From: Lingula anatina | Taxonomy: Eukaryota > Brachiopoda > Lingulata > Lingulida > Lingulidae | Length of the DNA stretch: 64,000 bases | Direction of reading: 5' to 3' | NCBI RefSeq assembly: GCF_001039355.2 | Contig: NW_019773641.1 | Span: forward strand, 1 to 64,000 | In this document: positions 1 to 13,196 of the stretch, piece after piece | How positions within the stretch are numbered: position 1 is the stretch's first letter | How the letters are laid out: each line of letters begins with the position of its first letter | Program-made: the position numbers and the translations under genes | Notes under the pieces: model-generated | The model's database searches: none | Seen by the model: the letters and a program-made list of their open reading frames with translations, nothing else | Told to the model about the DNA's origin: nothing

Positions 1-160
1 GAGCTAGTCACTGGGATGAGGTGGGAAAGTAAGTACTACACAGTGTGTGTGCTCGAGCTAGTCACTGGGATGAGGTGGGAAAGTAAGTACTACACAGTGT
101 GTGTGTGCTAGAGTTAGTCACTGGGATGAGGTGGGAAAGTAAGTACTACACAACATGTGT
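1..160. repeat. Minisatellite, about 3 units of 54-56 bp
   Basis: Units begin at 1, 55 and 111 and are nearly identical, each carrying a short GT run. Each unit contains the string GGGAAAGTAAGT, which looks like an exon end followed by a GTAAGT 5' splice site. The array lies just upstream of the first recognisable exon of the VWA/Cache gene. The window edge cuts off whatever precedes it, so I cannot tell whether a real exon end was copied. Confidence 0.8.
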
Positions 161-385
161 ATGAGAAATTTTTTTGACTCCTGACGTGATGTACCATTTG
201 AGATTTTGAATTTGTTGAAGAATATTATTCTATTCAGAATTAGTAATTATATTGTAGACACTATATTTTTCACTGCAAGCATAAATCTGGCTTTTCCATT
301 TTTGTGATAGAGACTAATGGTTTTTATGTTTTTGTTTAAATTATTTATTAATTTATTCATTGTATTTTATATGTATTTTATTCAG

Positions 386-3300
386 TGGTTATCAATTCTG
401 TCACTAGGTGGCACCACTTCCGTACTCAGGTGCTCAGTTGTCAGGCCAACAGAATGGTGCCAGCCACCAATGCTCACAGGAAGGATCTCATTGAGAAGAT
501 ATATGCACTTGAGGCTGGTGGCACCAGTGAATTGGAGTATGTGGTTGTAAAATATATAATTATATATCGCAATTGACATAGTGCAGAAAAAAAATGACAG
601 ACTGACAGCCTATGTAATTTGATCTTATTTTAGAGGCATGGAGAAGAAATACAAAATTTTAAAGAAGTGTTTAATAAAAAAAATCACCAATACACAGAAA
701 ACTGTTAAAAAATCTAGTTGTGCTTTTTATTAGAAGACTTAAGAAACATTGTTTTTCATATGGTAGAATGCGGAAAAAATAGAATTATTAATAAACTTGG
801 ACTACACTTGGTATGTATAGACTTTTTTTGTCCCTAGGAAAGGCTTTGAGATGGCCTTTGACTTGTTGAATGGAAAAGCCAGAACAGGTTGCCAGTCCAT
901 CCTGGTGTTTGTGACTGACGGCAAGGATACAGATGGTGAAAATGTCAGGTGTGGACCAGGTGAGTGGGGAGCTCTGACAGATACTGTGATAGCATTGGAT
1001 GGTCTAGAGTATTATTAGGTATGACATGATGGACAAGATGTGTTTGAAGGGAAATGCTGGAAATAATCCTGGTGTAGTATGTATTATCATATATGTATAC
1101 ATTTGTATTATAAAGTGTACTAGTGATTTTGTTTTGTTTCACAGTTAGGGTAAAAGATCTTACTAGTAGGGTGCACAGGGATGGGAATTATAATGAGGAT
1201 GTAAAGGGGTAGAATTTTTCTTCTTCCTCAGCATTTGTGCTGTAAAAATAACAAAAAGATGAAAGGGGCAGTAGATGGATAGTTGTACTGCCCTGGTTGA
1301 TCATTATTTGTTTTCATAATAACATAAAAAAGATGCCCAGTTCCTTGTCTACAGGTTACTATACCAGGAGTGGCTATGTGCCGGGACCCATATGTAAATA
1401 TAACTGGACTAAGGTGTGGGACACTGTCAAGAATGAAAACCAGCAGATGACACCTAAGGTATGCACTATATGCGGACCAGTGTTGGAATATTTCTTTTTC
1501 TTTGTCTCCTGTGGTTTGTTTACTGTAATCAAATTTATATAACTTTTCAAAATTGAGTAATATTTGAATCTTAATTAAAAACAACTATTATTGAGAATTT
1601 GTTTCATTAAAAGCACTTTTCATCTTATCAAATAGTTGTCTTTAAATAACCAAAAACACTATAAATATTTAGAATTATTTCTTTTACGAACTCACAAAGT
1701 GGGAATTGTCAACCTTAATGTAAGATTTTACATCCATCACTAAATCAGGCCAGAATATTTAGCTACCTGACCAAAGAAGATGGTGAAATCTTCCCAGGGA
1801 AACTTGCCTGTGAACACAGGGGAAGTATGAAGAGGATAGACAGTGGAGAAAACCTTATCTCAAAGATGAGCAATTATTTCAACTTCCTCTCCTCTAATGC
1901 AATGAACACCAAGGGTCTGTGGACCTCCCCATATTTGGATGCCTGGGGACTGGGACTACTGGTGTCTTATGTTATACCAGTAGTCAGCAACATCACTGGG
2001 AAGTAAGTGTGCAGAAATTATGTAGAAAAATGTTTTAATCTTCTTACAGGAATGCGTTTGTGATAATCTGTCAAAGTCTGTCAGTTTTATTATTGTGTTG
2101 TTGTGTAGTTGTCCTTATAATTTTTTTTTCGACATAAATCAAAAATCAATTTTTTTTCTTTTCTTTTCCCAGATACCCAGGTCATAAGGCCACTGAACCA
2201 CTTATTTTTCTAACAACCCAAAATCATGTCTGTGTATTTGTAATGGTGTCATAATTCTGTCATTTTTTTGCATTGTTTACATAAGTTGACATATAAGTTC
2301 TCATTAAACGATCTCAATTTCTCTCACAGAATGAATACAAGATGTTGTTTTTAAATGCAATAAAAGCACATTTTAAATAATGAACTTGCCACATTCTGTT
2401 TAAAATGGTATTAACCAATACTTGATCTATACTCAGATATTGTATACTTGTTTCAGTACCATAGGAGTGGTGGGAGTTGATGCTACTATAGAAGACCTGG
2501 AAAATGTGCTGAAGAGATACCAGTGGGGCTCTGTGTACTCATTCCTGATCAACAAAGAGGGAGAAACAATATTCCATCCCTTCCTCAAACCAAGCACCAA
2601 TGTAATTTTAGATTTGTTGTTAATTCAATTTTGATTTAATGGGGTGATACAATATAATGTTACATTAAACACAACAAAAATAAAGCAAAACTTAATGTAA
2701 CTTATGGTATCCTTACATTTATCATGTTAGAATAGTAGTTAGACAGGTGCTTAAATGATATCCAATGTTGTAATATAATTGATCACATTATTTCTAAGCC
2801 TATGTAGAAATCATAGTTCATGTCTTTTATAAAACAACAGGTAACATCTCTCATTATTGTCATAAAAATAATATAATTTCACCGCCCCCTTCTAGCTCCT
2901 GGATGACCCCATCTTTATCCCCATCTCTCAGCTGGAGCAGGACAAGGAGGGGCATCCTACGGAGTTCTCCAAGGTCCTCTCTGAGATGGTCCAGGGGGAA
3001 ACGGGACATCTCAGGATTGAGAACGGCAGACGGGGATCACCTAAGGTCAGAAAATATGGGGAAGGATTTTCAGAGACTCGGAAATGTTTGCTTTAACTAA
3101 TTATGAAAGGTTACAAAGCAAGAGAAAAATCATAAGCTTTATTATTTTCTGAACTAAATTTGTCATGGTTATTTCAAATATATAAAATAAATAAAAAATA
3201 GTGAGCACTAACAGTAGTCTTTAAATAATTCATTATAAGCTATTAGATTTTTAGTTAGGTATATTACTGTAAGTAAAGGGCTATACTAACATCTGACTGA

Positions 3301-6300
3301 TAAAATAATTGATATAATAATGATATTATAATTTGTAAATTTTACAGGGTGATTTCAGGGCAGGAATCAAATATGAGATCATGCCTTCAACATATTACTA
3401 TGGTGCTCTGAATGATTCAGAATATTCCTTTGCCTTCAGTCTGGCAGACACTGATCAGGTGGGAAATGTGGCCTGGTGGTGAAAGTAGATTAGACTGCTC
3501 AATATTTTTATAATTTGAATTTTTCAGATTGTTTTATATAAATTCAAATTGGTGTCTTGTTATTGAAGGACTCATTTAATAATGATGCTATCCTTATTTA
3601 AAAAAAAACATTGTTGTGGTCAGGCCTCTGATTCCACATGAAGGTCTTTACAGGACTTTCATGAATTTACATGATTTCATATTGTACAAAGGAAAAACTA
3701 CAAAAAAAAAAAACTTTGCAAACACCATGAAACTACTTTATGTTATAAATATGTTAATATCTTTTCCCAGGAATTCAGAAGATCTCAGGAGCCAGTAGAC
3801 AAGACCAGGTTTCATGCTCCAGTGAATAAGAGCTACTTCAACCTTCTCATTGAATACAACAGTACCGTGGCTCGGAGAGAAGTTCCAGGGGCGTTTGAGT
3901 ACCTCGAAGTCAAATATAACGAACCTAAATATCCAGGTTTACGTGTCACTTATCTCCACTCCAGTATATTCCTAGCACCAAAGTGTTATTGTGATCCAAA
4001 CAAGTACTTTTATAACGACGACTTGGCACAGAAGACGGTGGATGCTCATCTGTGGATGAACAGCGTAGATGAGGAGATGCCAGGATGTGAGAATATGGAA
4101 AATGGAAAATATGAAAAGGGTCTAAGGTGAGACTTGATAGAATTTTATTGACACATATATTAAGGTCAAATGATTATGAACCAGTATATGTCAATGTGGA
4201 TTAAAATTACAGCTTGGCAGATGTTTAGGTGAAAAACGGTTGCCATAAAGTTCTCATTAAAAAGAAAATTTTGAGTAGGCCAGTTCCCTTTTAGCCATGT
4301 CTTTGTTCTCATATATCTTAATTTTAAATTTGGAAGAAATATCATAAATTGTTAGAAATTTGATTTAATGATATTGGTTATCCTTAGAGCTGATGTCCTG
4401 ATCACACAGCCTATATAGAATACTATTAAATGATATTTATTATCTCCAGAGCTGACTTCCTGATCACACAGCCTATATAGAATACTATTAAATGATATTT
4501 ATTATCTCCAGAGCTGATGTCCTGATCACGCAGCCTATAGAAGCCCATTGGAGGAACAGGTCATTTGATTCTCTCAATGAAGTGAAGTGGACATATGTAG
4601 GAATGAGGACAGGGGTATTCAGGACATACCCAGGTCACAGGTCAACCAGGACATATGACCCCTCACAGTGAGTTTTGACTGAGATTTCATAGAGACTGGA
4701 CTCGATGCTATAACTACAAATGTATATTTTTAAAAAATGCCAATGAAGATGTTTTGATTGGAGATATGAGCACTATTTTCAAAAAGAAATTAATGTGATG
4801 AAAATTGAGATATGGATGCCCCGTATAAATGTTTGCAATTTGTAAATTAAAAACATGTTATAAAGCTCAAAATTTTGTAAATTTTTATGAAAAATGCACT
4901 TTTCACAACAAATTAAGATGTAACAACTGTTAAAATACTAATCTCACACTCTTTAGGCGACCTTGGTTCTTCCGCGCCAAGTCCACTCCTGACAAGACAT
5001 CCATCTCCACCCCCTACATGGACGCCGCGGGAGTGGGGAAGATTGTCACCATATCGCAGGCTGTGTTTGAAGGCATGACACCAAGAACCACGGAGAACTG
5101 CCAGAATTATTCCAAAACTGGGCCCTGGCCAGGCGGCTGTGTGTGTGACTCCGACTCAGATTGTATTGTAGGTGAGTGGAGGGAAGGTCCAGCCATTGTG
5201 AATCATGTATGTATGGAGCATCTTGCATTTTATGTATTATGTGAACATTGTGGCATGTGTTAGGAGTGTTGAGATATCAGTATTGGTGGGAATAGGTGAT
5301 ACAGGATAGTTGCATTCTTCAAGGAATATCACTTTGTCTTGGTTTGTAGTAATGCGTGTAAAGTATCAATTTTGTATCATTCAGAATTACTGTGCAAATA
5401 GGGCATCATTAAAATGCTTTTGTAAAATTCCTGAATGTGTTGCCTATTTCAGTGGAAGAATAAATTATGTATGGATTTTCTTCCTAAGTGGATGTGCCTC
5501 TTTAGCCTACAGAAAAATTAACCAAGTCTTTACTATATTTAGTGTTATTTTCAACATCAAGGTGTTACCTGTGTCAGAAATATTACCCAGTCTTTACTAT
5601 TACTGTTATTTCCCATAGGAAGGTGCTACCTGAGTAAGAAATACTACCCAGTCTTTAATATTGCTGTTATTTACTATAGGAAGATGTTATCTGAGCAAGG
5701 CCCCAGGCCATAACCGAGAGCGTCGTCGCTGTGCCACAGAGCGTGTGGAGGCTATCACGTGCTTGGACATACTGTACAATGACTTCCACAAGAACACCAT
5801 GGCTATCATGCAGGCCAGCGATGGCATCAAGTCGTGTGGGATGAAGTATGACTGTCCTGATGGAGAGCCCGACTGTGAAACTAGGTAGTTCAATGGGCAC
5901 ATTAGAAATTTTAATATAATTCAAATTTTTTACTCTTTGTTCAAAATGTGTACGAAGGTACCCTTCTGTATTCACTTATTTTTATACATGTATTAACAAC
6001 CACTGAACATTTTGTCAAATTTCCGTGAATGTAAAGGGATTTTTGTTTAAAACCAATTGTTGTTTGTTGCCAATTATATAATAAGTATTTTACAGCTTTG
6101 AGAAAGCTGACAAATGAATTGTTTTACTGAACACTTCTTTTAATCGTCTTTGTTAATAGCTCCACCTATCAATAAAAGTACTTATTTGTTTGGATATCAT
6201 AATATTCTTATTCTTATAACCTGCTGAAATCTTCCAGATGTTACCTGTTTGATGACAGAGCAAACCTTATAGCTGACCCAGACTTCCTGAATGCCAGTAG

Positions 6301-7796
6301 CCTGGATACCAGCAAGTATAAAGGAGTGACAATGGGGAAGAAACAAGGAGAAATCATGAGAGAGCTGATTTATAAGCATGGGTTTTTCCAGCGGAAAGAA
6401 TCTCTAGACTTCCAGGGTTCCTGCAGTATATCGCCTTATGCTCCCAAGGTAAGGCCTCTCTCTTTTTATGCTAGAAAAATAATAATAATGACACCTTTGT
6501 ATTATGTCAAACATTTTCAATGTGTCTTTGTATTAAATGGGAATTCTCAAAAAAGAATTGTAAACTTTAGAAGAAATGGGTAAGGGCAAGTATACTGAAC
6601 AAAAGACAAACAATTTACACATCTTCTGAGATAATTACATGTATTTTCAAAACAGGTCACATTGGAAGGCACTCCCACCAATCCAGAGGAACAGGACAAC
6701 TATTACAAGAACAAAGGCCCTATCCCAAAGTTTTCCAACACATATGGGTGTATTCAGGATGTGGTCAGCTTTGAGGCAAACTCTTCTGCATTAGGTGAGA
6801 CATAGAACTGCTTTCTGCTGTATGCACTGTAGATATTTATAAACATCTGGATATAAGTTTCTCTGCTTCTTCCTTGATAATTTGTTTTCTTTTCATATGC
6901 ACAACTCACCAGACTGATTTTATAAGAATATTGATTTTGAAATATTAAAAAATTCTAGTAGGAAGTGTGTGTGTGTGTGTGTGCTTGTGTGTGTGTGTGC
7001 ATGCAAGAGAGAGAAAGAGTTGAGAAACTCTTATGTGGTTAAATGGAAATGAAATATTATTGATTTTTAGGTCCAAGTCACATGATAACAGGCAATGTGT
7101 CAGGTCCGTGTATGTCTGGCTTCTACTATGTGACAGAACTGCCTAAGACCAATCTGTTTCTGCTGGTAATTGAAGACTTCAAGGAATACACTGAAACCAT
7201 CTTTTTTAATTTCAACTGCAAAATAGCAAGGAGGTTTGTACAGTCATGCTTGTTTCTATTAGTTTGCTGTTATCTTCTCTGGTATTCAAGGAAAAAGTGT
7301 ACAGTAACCACAGAATTCACTTAGTTGTTTCTTTAGAGGAGAGTCTTTATGAAATGATTTTAAAGTATGTGGCAATGTGATGCATGATTAATCCTGTTTT
7401 AACAGAGTAGTACCTATAACATAGGTAAAAAATGATTCAGTCCTAATGATATCACAATAACTTTATGGCCTAAGAGAAACTAACTATATTTATAGATAGT
7501 ACATTTTCTTAAAAGTTTCAACTTAAAAAAAAAGCAGGATAGGTAAGCTTATCTCTATTATCAAACATTATATTTTTATCTCTTCCAGTGTGGTCAACTC
7601 TGGAGCCTACAGGATCATCAATGGCACCTGTGCTCACCAGGACGCGGCAGAGACCACCCTGGCAGACCAGGGGGTGTGTCCCGCACTGAGGGATATAGAG
7701 ATCCCATGTACCTATACCACAGCCACTCACACACAGGTCTCCTCATGTGTTATGACACTACTGCTGGTGGTAGCTGTGTATGTTATCCAGCACTAG
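386..7796 (+). CDS. Alpha2delta-type VWA and Cache domain protein, 3' part (15 exons)
   Basis: Cell-surface protein of the voltage-gated calcium channel alpha2delta / VWFA-and-Cache family. Fifteen exons are in phase: 386-536, 838-959, 1355-1458, 1749-2002, 2457-2601, 2896-3045, 3348-3458, 3771-4126, 4512-4667, 4957-5171, 5680-5884, 6238-6448, 6656-6794, 7071-7233 and 7589-7796 (stop TAG). The first could instead start at 408. They give about 895 residues; the N-terminus and MIDAS motif lie before the window. The second exon carries a VWA strand ending FVTDGKDTDG. The Cache region includes YLDAWGLGLLVSYVIPVVSN, IGVVGVDATIEDL and QRPWFFRAK followed by STPYMDAAG. A Cys-rich region follows. The C-terminus is a short hydrophobic stretch (about 17 residues) running to the stop, which suggests a GPI-anchor signal as in alpha2delta rather than the cytoplasmic tail of CACHD1. 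Channel association is inference. Poly(A) signals lie at 7912 and 8105. Confidence 0.85.
4388..4534 (+). repeat. Triplicated intron-exon junction, 62-bp period
   Basis: A 62-bp unit containing a 3' splice site and the first ~23 exon bases occurs at 4388 and 4450, then at the true exon start 4512. Each copy has CTTAG or CTCCAG followed by AGCTGA and a nearly identical exon edge. The two upstream copies then diverge by a TA insertion that makes an in-frame TAG. Confidence 0.9.
5562..5702 (+). repeat. Triplicated intron-exon junction, 61-bp period
   Basis: A second case in the same gene. The start of the exon at 5680, with its upstream intron, is repeated at 61-bp intervals: a decayed copy around 5562 and a good copy beginning at 5619 with its own CCCATAG acceptor. 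The repeated exon part reads GRCYLSK in the true exon and in the copy at 5619. Confidence 0.88.
6964..7000. repeat. (GT)n microsatellite
   Basis: Imperfect GT repeat interrupted by GCTT, inside an intron of the VWA/Cache gene. Confidence 0.9.
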
Positions 7797-9200
7797 GAAG
7801 GGGGGTGTCCAGTGATGAGAAGTATGGAAGTCCTAGGCACTGACAATACTGCCAATCTCCAAAAGGCCTCAGTTGTGTTCATAAGAGTCAGGCCATGGTG
7901 CATTATAGAGAAATAAATAATATTGTATAATGTTCATGTAGCTACGTTGAAAAGTGCAGCAGTTTAAGCAGGTGTTCCATGTTAGTTCCTCAGTATGGAA
8001 TGGAGGTTTTACAATTACAGAACTTTTCATAGTGCCAGTTTTCATATGCTAGTTTATAAGAGCTGGCAGAACGTAAAATATTTGAACTTGTTCTTGGCAC
8101 TTCTAATAAATGTTGGTGAAGTACATGTATGTTGATCAGTGTTTATAAATGTTTATGATCATGTTAAATATTTATAGTAAGTTTTTACAGATTTAAACAT
8201 ATCTCAATATTTCAATTTGGACATATCCCAATATTTCAAGTTAAAGTGCAATACTCAGTCGATTTTTTTTACGTGACTGTATTTTGGTCTCAGTTTCTAT
8301 CATAACAAATATTCATATTACAGAACATGTATATTAGATTCGTTTATTTTCTTTATAAACTTACACACACACACAAATAGTTTTTCATAATTATTTAAGG
8401 ATGTTAGTATAGCTTTTTAGTATAGTCTTTTTCAACATGTTTACAGTGTAGTAAATATACAGGTCATATGTAGCTCAACAGAAATTACCAAAGACATTAA
8501 TAGAGGCAAAAAAATAAAAAAAAAAATCAAATTTATCAGTTTTTATTATTCAATATGTCATCAGTAGAATAATGAAAGTGAATAACTAAAACTGCATCAT
8601 CTTAATGTGTTAATTATTCAGGTGGTAGGTATATATATATATATATATTTTTTTACAAAATTTTAATCTTAAAAATGACTTCATTGTCTATTGCACAGTA
8701 AAAAACTTATAAATTGTAAACATTGACATTAACGATGAATGTTCACATTCCTTGTATCACAAAAGACATTTACCCCAAGAAAACATCTTTAATCCTTTCA
8801 AAATGATATACTTTAGAAAGATTATTAATTAATAAAGATTACAAGACTCGAGCAAATGTGTAACTTTTCGTATGTTATACCTTGGCTGCCAATAAATTTC
8901 AAAATAAATTTCAAATAAACTTAATGTACAAATTTTAGAAATTTTAACCAAATTTAAAAAATAATAATTTGTTGAAGATGGTATTCACTGGTTGTGAAGC
9001 AATGTTTTAAGTTGAAACAAAAAAAAAGTTGCAAAGATTGCAGCACAAGCATACAAATCAATTTTAATATCTTTATAGACCTCCGATACTGATAAAAATT
9101 TCAGTCCACGTGTCCACTTGTTTTTCACATTGTTTTTACTTGAGGCAACCAACTTTCGATGTGTATTTAACATTGAAATAGAAACAAATGAATTTAATTC
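7797..9200. other. Convergent intergenic region with 3' UTRs
   Basis: The 3' ends of the VWA/Cache gene (+) and PPT1 (-) meet here. AATAAA at 7912 and 8105 suits the plus-strand gene. TTTATT strings near 8343 and 8542 could serve PPT1 on the minus strand. A short (TA)n lies near 8631-8649. No other coding sequence is seen. Confidence 0.6.
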
Positions 9201-12200
9201 CTATTTCACATATTTGTCAATGATATTCTGTTCAAACCAGGAGAGATTAAACTGTAAATGATCAGTGTTGGAGCTAAGAAACACCAGCTTTCCTGCCTTG
9301 TCCATTTTTTGGAGCCCCAACCAATCCTGTGTAGAAGAAACAAGGATTTTCAACAATCTATCAAAAATAAATGTGCAGGAAATGGACATTTATTTAAAAT
9401 GTTACATTATTCTCTTTAATGTGAAAAAAATATACTGAACTGAATTAAAGTCATTTCAAATTTGTCAACAAAGTTATAAGAACAAATAAAATCTTCCTGG
9501 CATACAGTAATGAAGAAATTATTGTTTGAACATTTAATATGACAAAATAGTTCTGCTTACTGTCACATTAATGCCTATGCTTTGTGAAAAAAGCCCATGA
9601 ACGGCATTCCTTTAAAAATAACCAGTTCTCAAACAAATAGAGATTTCTTGGGAGAGAAAGGGTCTATTCATTTTTCTCTCAGATCTATATGATTACCTCT
9701 TGGTACAGTTGTGACTCCTGCAGAGGATACGCAATATTGCCTTCACCAGGTTTGTAGAAACCAAACCACTGAAAACAAATTGTTTCATTTATTTGTTATT
9801 TTCATTACCACCAAGTGAGATATGCTGTCACACCATTAGTGTCATTTAAGAATGAAAAACCCCATGTTTAAAATTGAAGGCAAAACACTCCCTTGCCAAC
9901 AACATTATGCTAAGAAAACATTCAGTCCGCTATGACGGTTATGTTGACACGTCCATCACCAGTTTAACACAAAAAGTTATGAATTTTAATAAAATTTTCA
10001 GGATACAACTGTATGTCACAAAAGGTATGATTAAGTTATGGTAACTCAGTTAATGGTATTTCAGGCTCGGGTCAGCCAGTTCCTGTACCTCACTCTCCTT
10101 GGGGTCCACCATAGTATCCTGAAGGAACTTCACCATCACAAACTTGTTCAGTTTCATCAGATTGGTCTTGTATGTTTGGTTTTTAACCTGAAAATTTAAG
10201 ATGAAATATGGGCCATAGTCATAGTGAAAATGTACTCAAATGGGAATATATAATAGACAGTAATTTTATATCTAGTAACAAAAACCACTGACCTGTAAGT
10301 TAAGTGTGACTGTATTAAAATGTACATGGATTATTCAGAATACAAAGTGCCTTACATTTTCATTGTTAATATCTGCTAGGAATATGCTGTATTTTTTGTA
10401 TTCATCTTCATTCATAGGGTCATGCCAGTACTGGGCCTGCACCAAGCTGTATGAAGAAATGAAAACAATGTTGATCAGTTCCTATATTCTTCTGGAACTT
10501 TTGACAAATGAAAGTCTATTTGTTTATTGAAATTAAAACAATGTATTCTGACAAATTTACCTTCTAGCATGTCAATCAAATTTACATAAAAATAACCTTT
10601 TCATAAATATACATGTATGTTATAGTATAATTCACTGTACAAGGAGAAGAAGAAAAGACAGTAACCTACCGTTCCTGGACAAAGCTGAAATCAAATATAA
10701 ATCAAACAGTTAATATTTTTCAACTCCATGACTGTGTAGAAAACATCAAACAATAAAATGCCATAGGATGCAAAAAAGACCAGGAATATAAAGAATGAAT
10801 AGAACAAAGTCAAAGATGTGGATTCTCTTCATACTTTATTCACTGATAGAGAGAGAAGGATCCTGAAAGTTACATCTTTACACAGATTTAAAATCATTAT
10901 TTAATCAAAACTGTCAATCACCATTTTCTGAAAATAATTTGTCAATGCAAGCATTTAATAAATTAAATAAGAGCCGATTTCAATAAACTGTTCCCTACCT
11001 AACATATGCCCCAAGGTTCAGCAACTTTCTGACATAGTCACAAATGGTGGAGTTGTCCCCAGGACACCTGGGGAAGCCATACACTCCTAGTATATGGAAA
11101 CAGGAAAAAATAAGAGCTAATGTGATTACTGTTTCTCTCTCAAAATACAAATGGCCATGTGCATTTTAGAAGCATTTTAACATCTATACATTTTCAAGTG
11201 CAAAAACAATTTTTCCACTTTTTAAACGTAATTCATGTTTTGATAGCTGCAATAGGGTGGTTATAAGTGAAATCCAATAACAATGCCTAACTTAGTTTTA
11301 CATAATTTTAGTAAGAATATAACACAAATAATATATATATATATATAACATATAAACACATACCCTGGTGCTGGCCTCCTATAGAGATGAGGTTATTCAT
11401 GGGTGGAGTGGGGCATCTCTGAGCAACTGCACGCCTGACATCGAAATATAAACACCTTTAATTAATTTCTATATTTAGGCACACAATTATATAATTATAA
11501 CATTTTTAGTTAAAATTTTAGTTCACCTCTGATATTAAATTATCTTTTTTAAATCCAATGTTTGGAACAAATCACCTCAAAAATCAATATAGAACGTAAA
11601 ATGAAATATTTTTCAAAACACACAAGTATTAAAAAAAGGGAAAAAAATCAAATAAAATGTTTCATGAAATTTGTCTACATACAAAAACTGTCCTCCTTGA
11701 GAGAAGCCCATGGCATTGTAGCCATTCTGAAGCTTGGGGTCAGAAGCAATCTTTTTGCACACCATATCCACTTGTTTATTTGAATTCAAAAGGAACCCAT
11801 TCATGGTATCCTAAAATAAAACATATCAGGTTTTTAACAACTTAGGTCTGGGATCAAAGAAAAATGTTTTGATTCCTTCAAAAACATTGCAAAATGTTTT
11901 GATCTTTTTCAAAACAAGCTTAAAGCCTGGACCAGTGGTGGAAATAGCTCTGGTTTGCAAAATGTTGGAAGATTAAGATGAGGGAAGAGAGTAATTTTAT
12001 GATCAGTATACCTGCTTTGCTACACTGCAGGTAAAAACATGCCAATTTTCAATATCATGAATATATAAATATTTCAAGTCAGAAAAAATAAAACAATAAA
12101 AAACAGCCTTTGTTTATAAAATACATGCTGATTTCACTAAAGCCTGTTAGGCGGATCATGACATGAAGCCGCACCAGTGAAAATACCACCCACAATTTAA

Positions 12201-12928
12201 TCCCCCTACAATATACCTACATCAGCCACATTGTCTCCTATCATCAGTGACCTCACATAGATTCCAGGAACTCTCTTCTCTATAACCTTCTTGATATTTC
12301 CCATGCTCAGTGGATTGCAGCAGCTGTCCCCTGAAACAATAACAAATTATCTTAGATGAAACCTCCAACAAAAATCAATTTTACAACATCCTTTTTTGCT
12401 CTAAATGTTATTTTTTCACTATTATTTCTAGATCACATAAAATGGGTAGTAGGGTGCAGCTTTGCTGTAAGCACATTTTACACTAACTGACAGGTGTTCT
12501 TGTGAAAGTATAACTTAATGAATGGCAATCCAAATTGGGTTCAAGTTGCTTTGTGAAGGACAAAGATTAGTAACATTAGTTTCCTCTTATTTGGTTTGGA
12601 ATAAGGGCAGCTTTACACTTTGCATTCACATGATAATACACTTTTTTCAACCATGTCAATAATGCCTTGTACACTTGCAACAGATATAGCGACGGAACAT
12701 CAATGATCAACCTGAAGAAATGTATTCTCCTGGCAACTTTATGCATTGATAAAACGTTGGTAGTTGTTTTGTGGTACAGGATTTGAGCCTAAATCAATTT
12801 ATACTGTACATACCCATTCCATGCCACAGGACCAAGGGGAGTGATGCATTCTTAGCAGCATCAACATGGTACGTGGCTGCAATTGTCACCGTCAAAACAA
12901 CGAACAACTCTTCCATGGTCCTCGCCAT
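9201..12928 (-). CDS. PPT1: Palmitoyl-protein thioesterase 1
   Basis: Lysosomal enzyme that removes fatty acyl groups from S-acylated cysteines. Ten exons in descending order: 12928-12814, 12330-12221, 11810-11683, 11434-11364, 11086-10999, 10684-10670, 10446-10356, 10187-10089, 9768-9697 and 9326-9201, giving 304 residues (human about 306). A signal peptide covers roughly residues 1-24, with an alternative start at Met5. [13 protein letters not shown] starts the alpha/beta-hydrolase fold. The nucleophile Ser112 lies in GFSQGGQ, Asp234 in VDP and His286 in TDHLQ, matching the human catalytic triad. NxS/T sites at Asn27, Asn153, Asn209 and near the C-terminus suit glycosylation. The sixth exon is only 15 nt, but the frame and family sequence require it ([19 protein letters not shown]). 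Nothing looks broken. The start lies 268 bp from the TMEM65 start on the other strand. Confidence 0.97.
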
Positions 12929-13196
12929 TTTGGCCAAATCATGTGATGCTAAAATCGTAAGGAAAAAGCTGGGGGATATCAATTATATTGACTTATTTGT
13001 AAAAAAAACATCGAATAAAGCAAATTTCAATATAACTTTATTTTTAAGTAATGATAAACATGAAGCAGAGACTTGCTGGAGTTGTGGTCTTCGGTTTTGC
13101 AACCAAAAATTTGCCCTGTTTAATTTGGGGCACATTTGAGCTTACGGGTCTCTAAGCCGGAAGTTCACAATTTGACATAATTTTCGAGCTTCCAAG
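12929..13196. promoter_or_regulatory. Bidirectional promoter interval PPT1 / TMEM65
   Basis: Only 268 bp separate two diverging start codons. A perfect ETS-type CCGGAAGT occurs at 13157-13164, and a YY1-like AAGATGGCC overlaps the TMEM65 start. Both motifs are typical of TATA-less housekeeping and mitochondrial gene promoters. Function is inferred. Confidence 0.6.
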
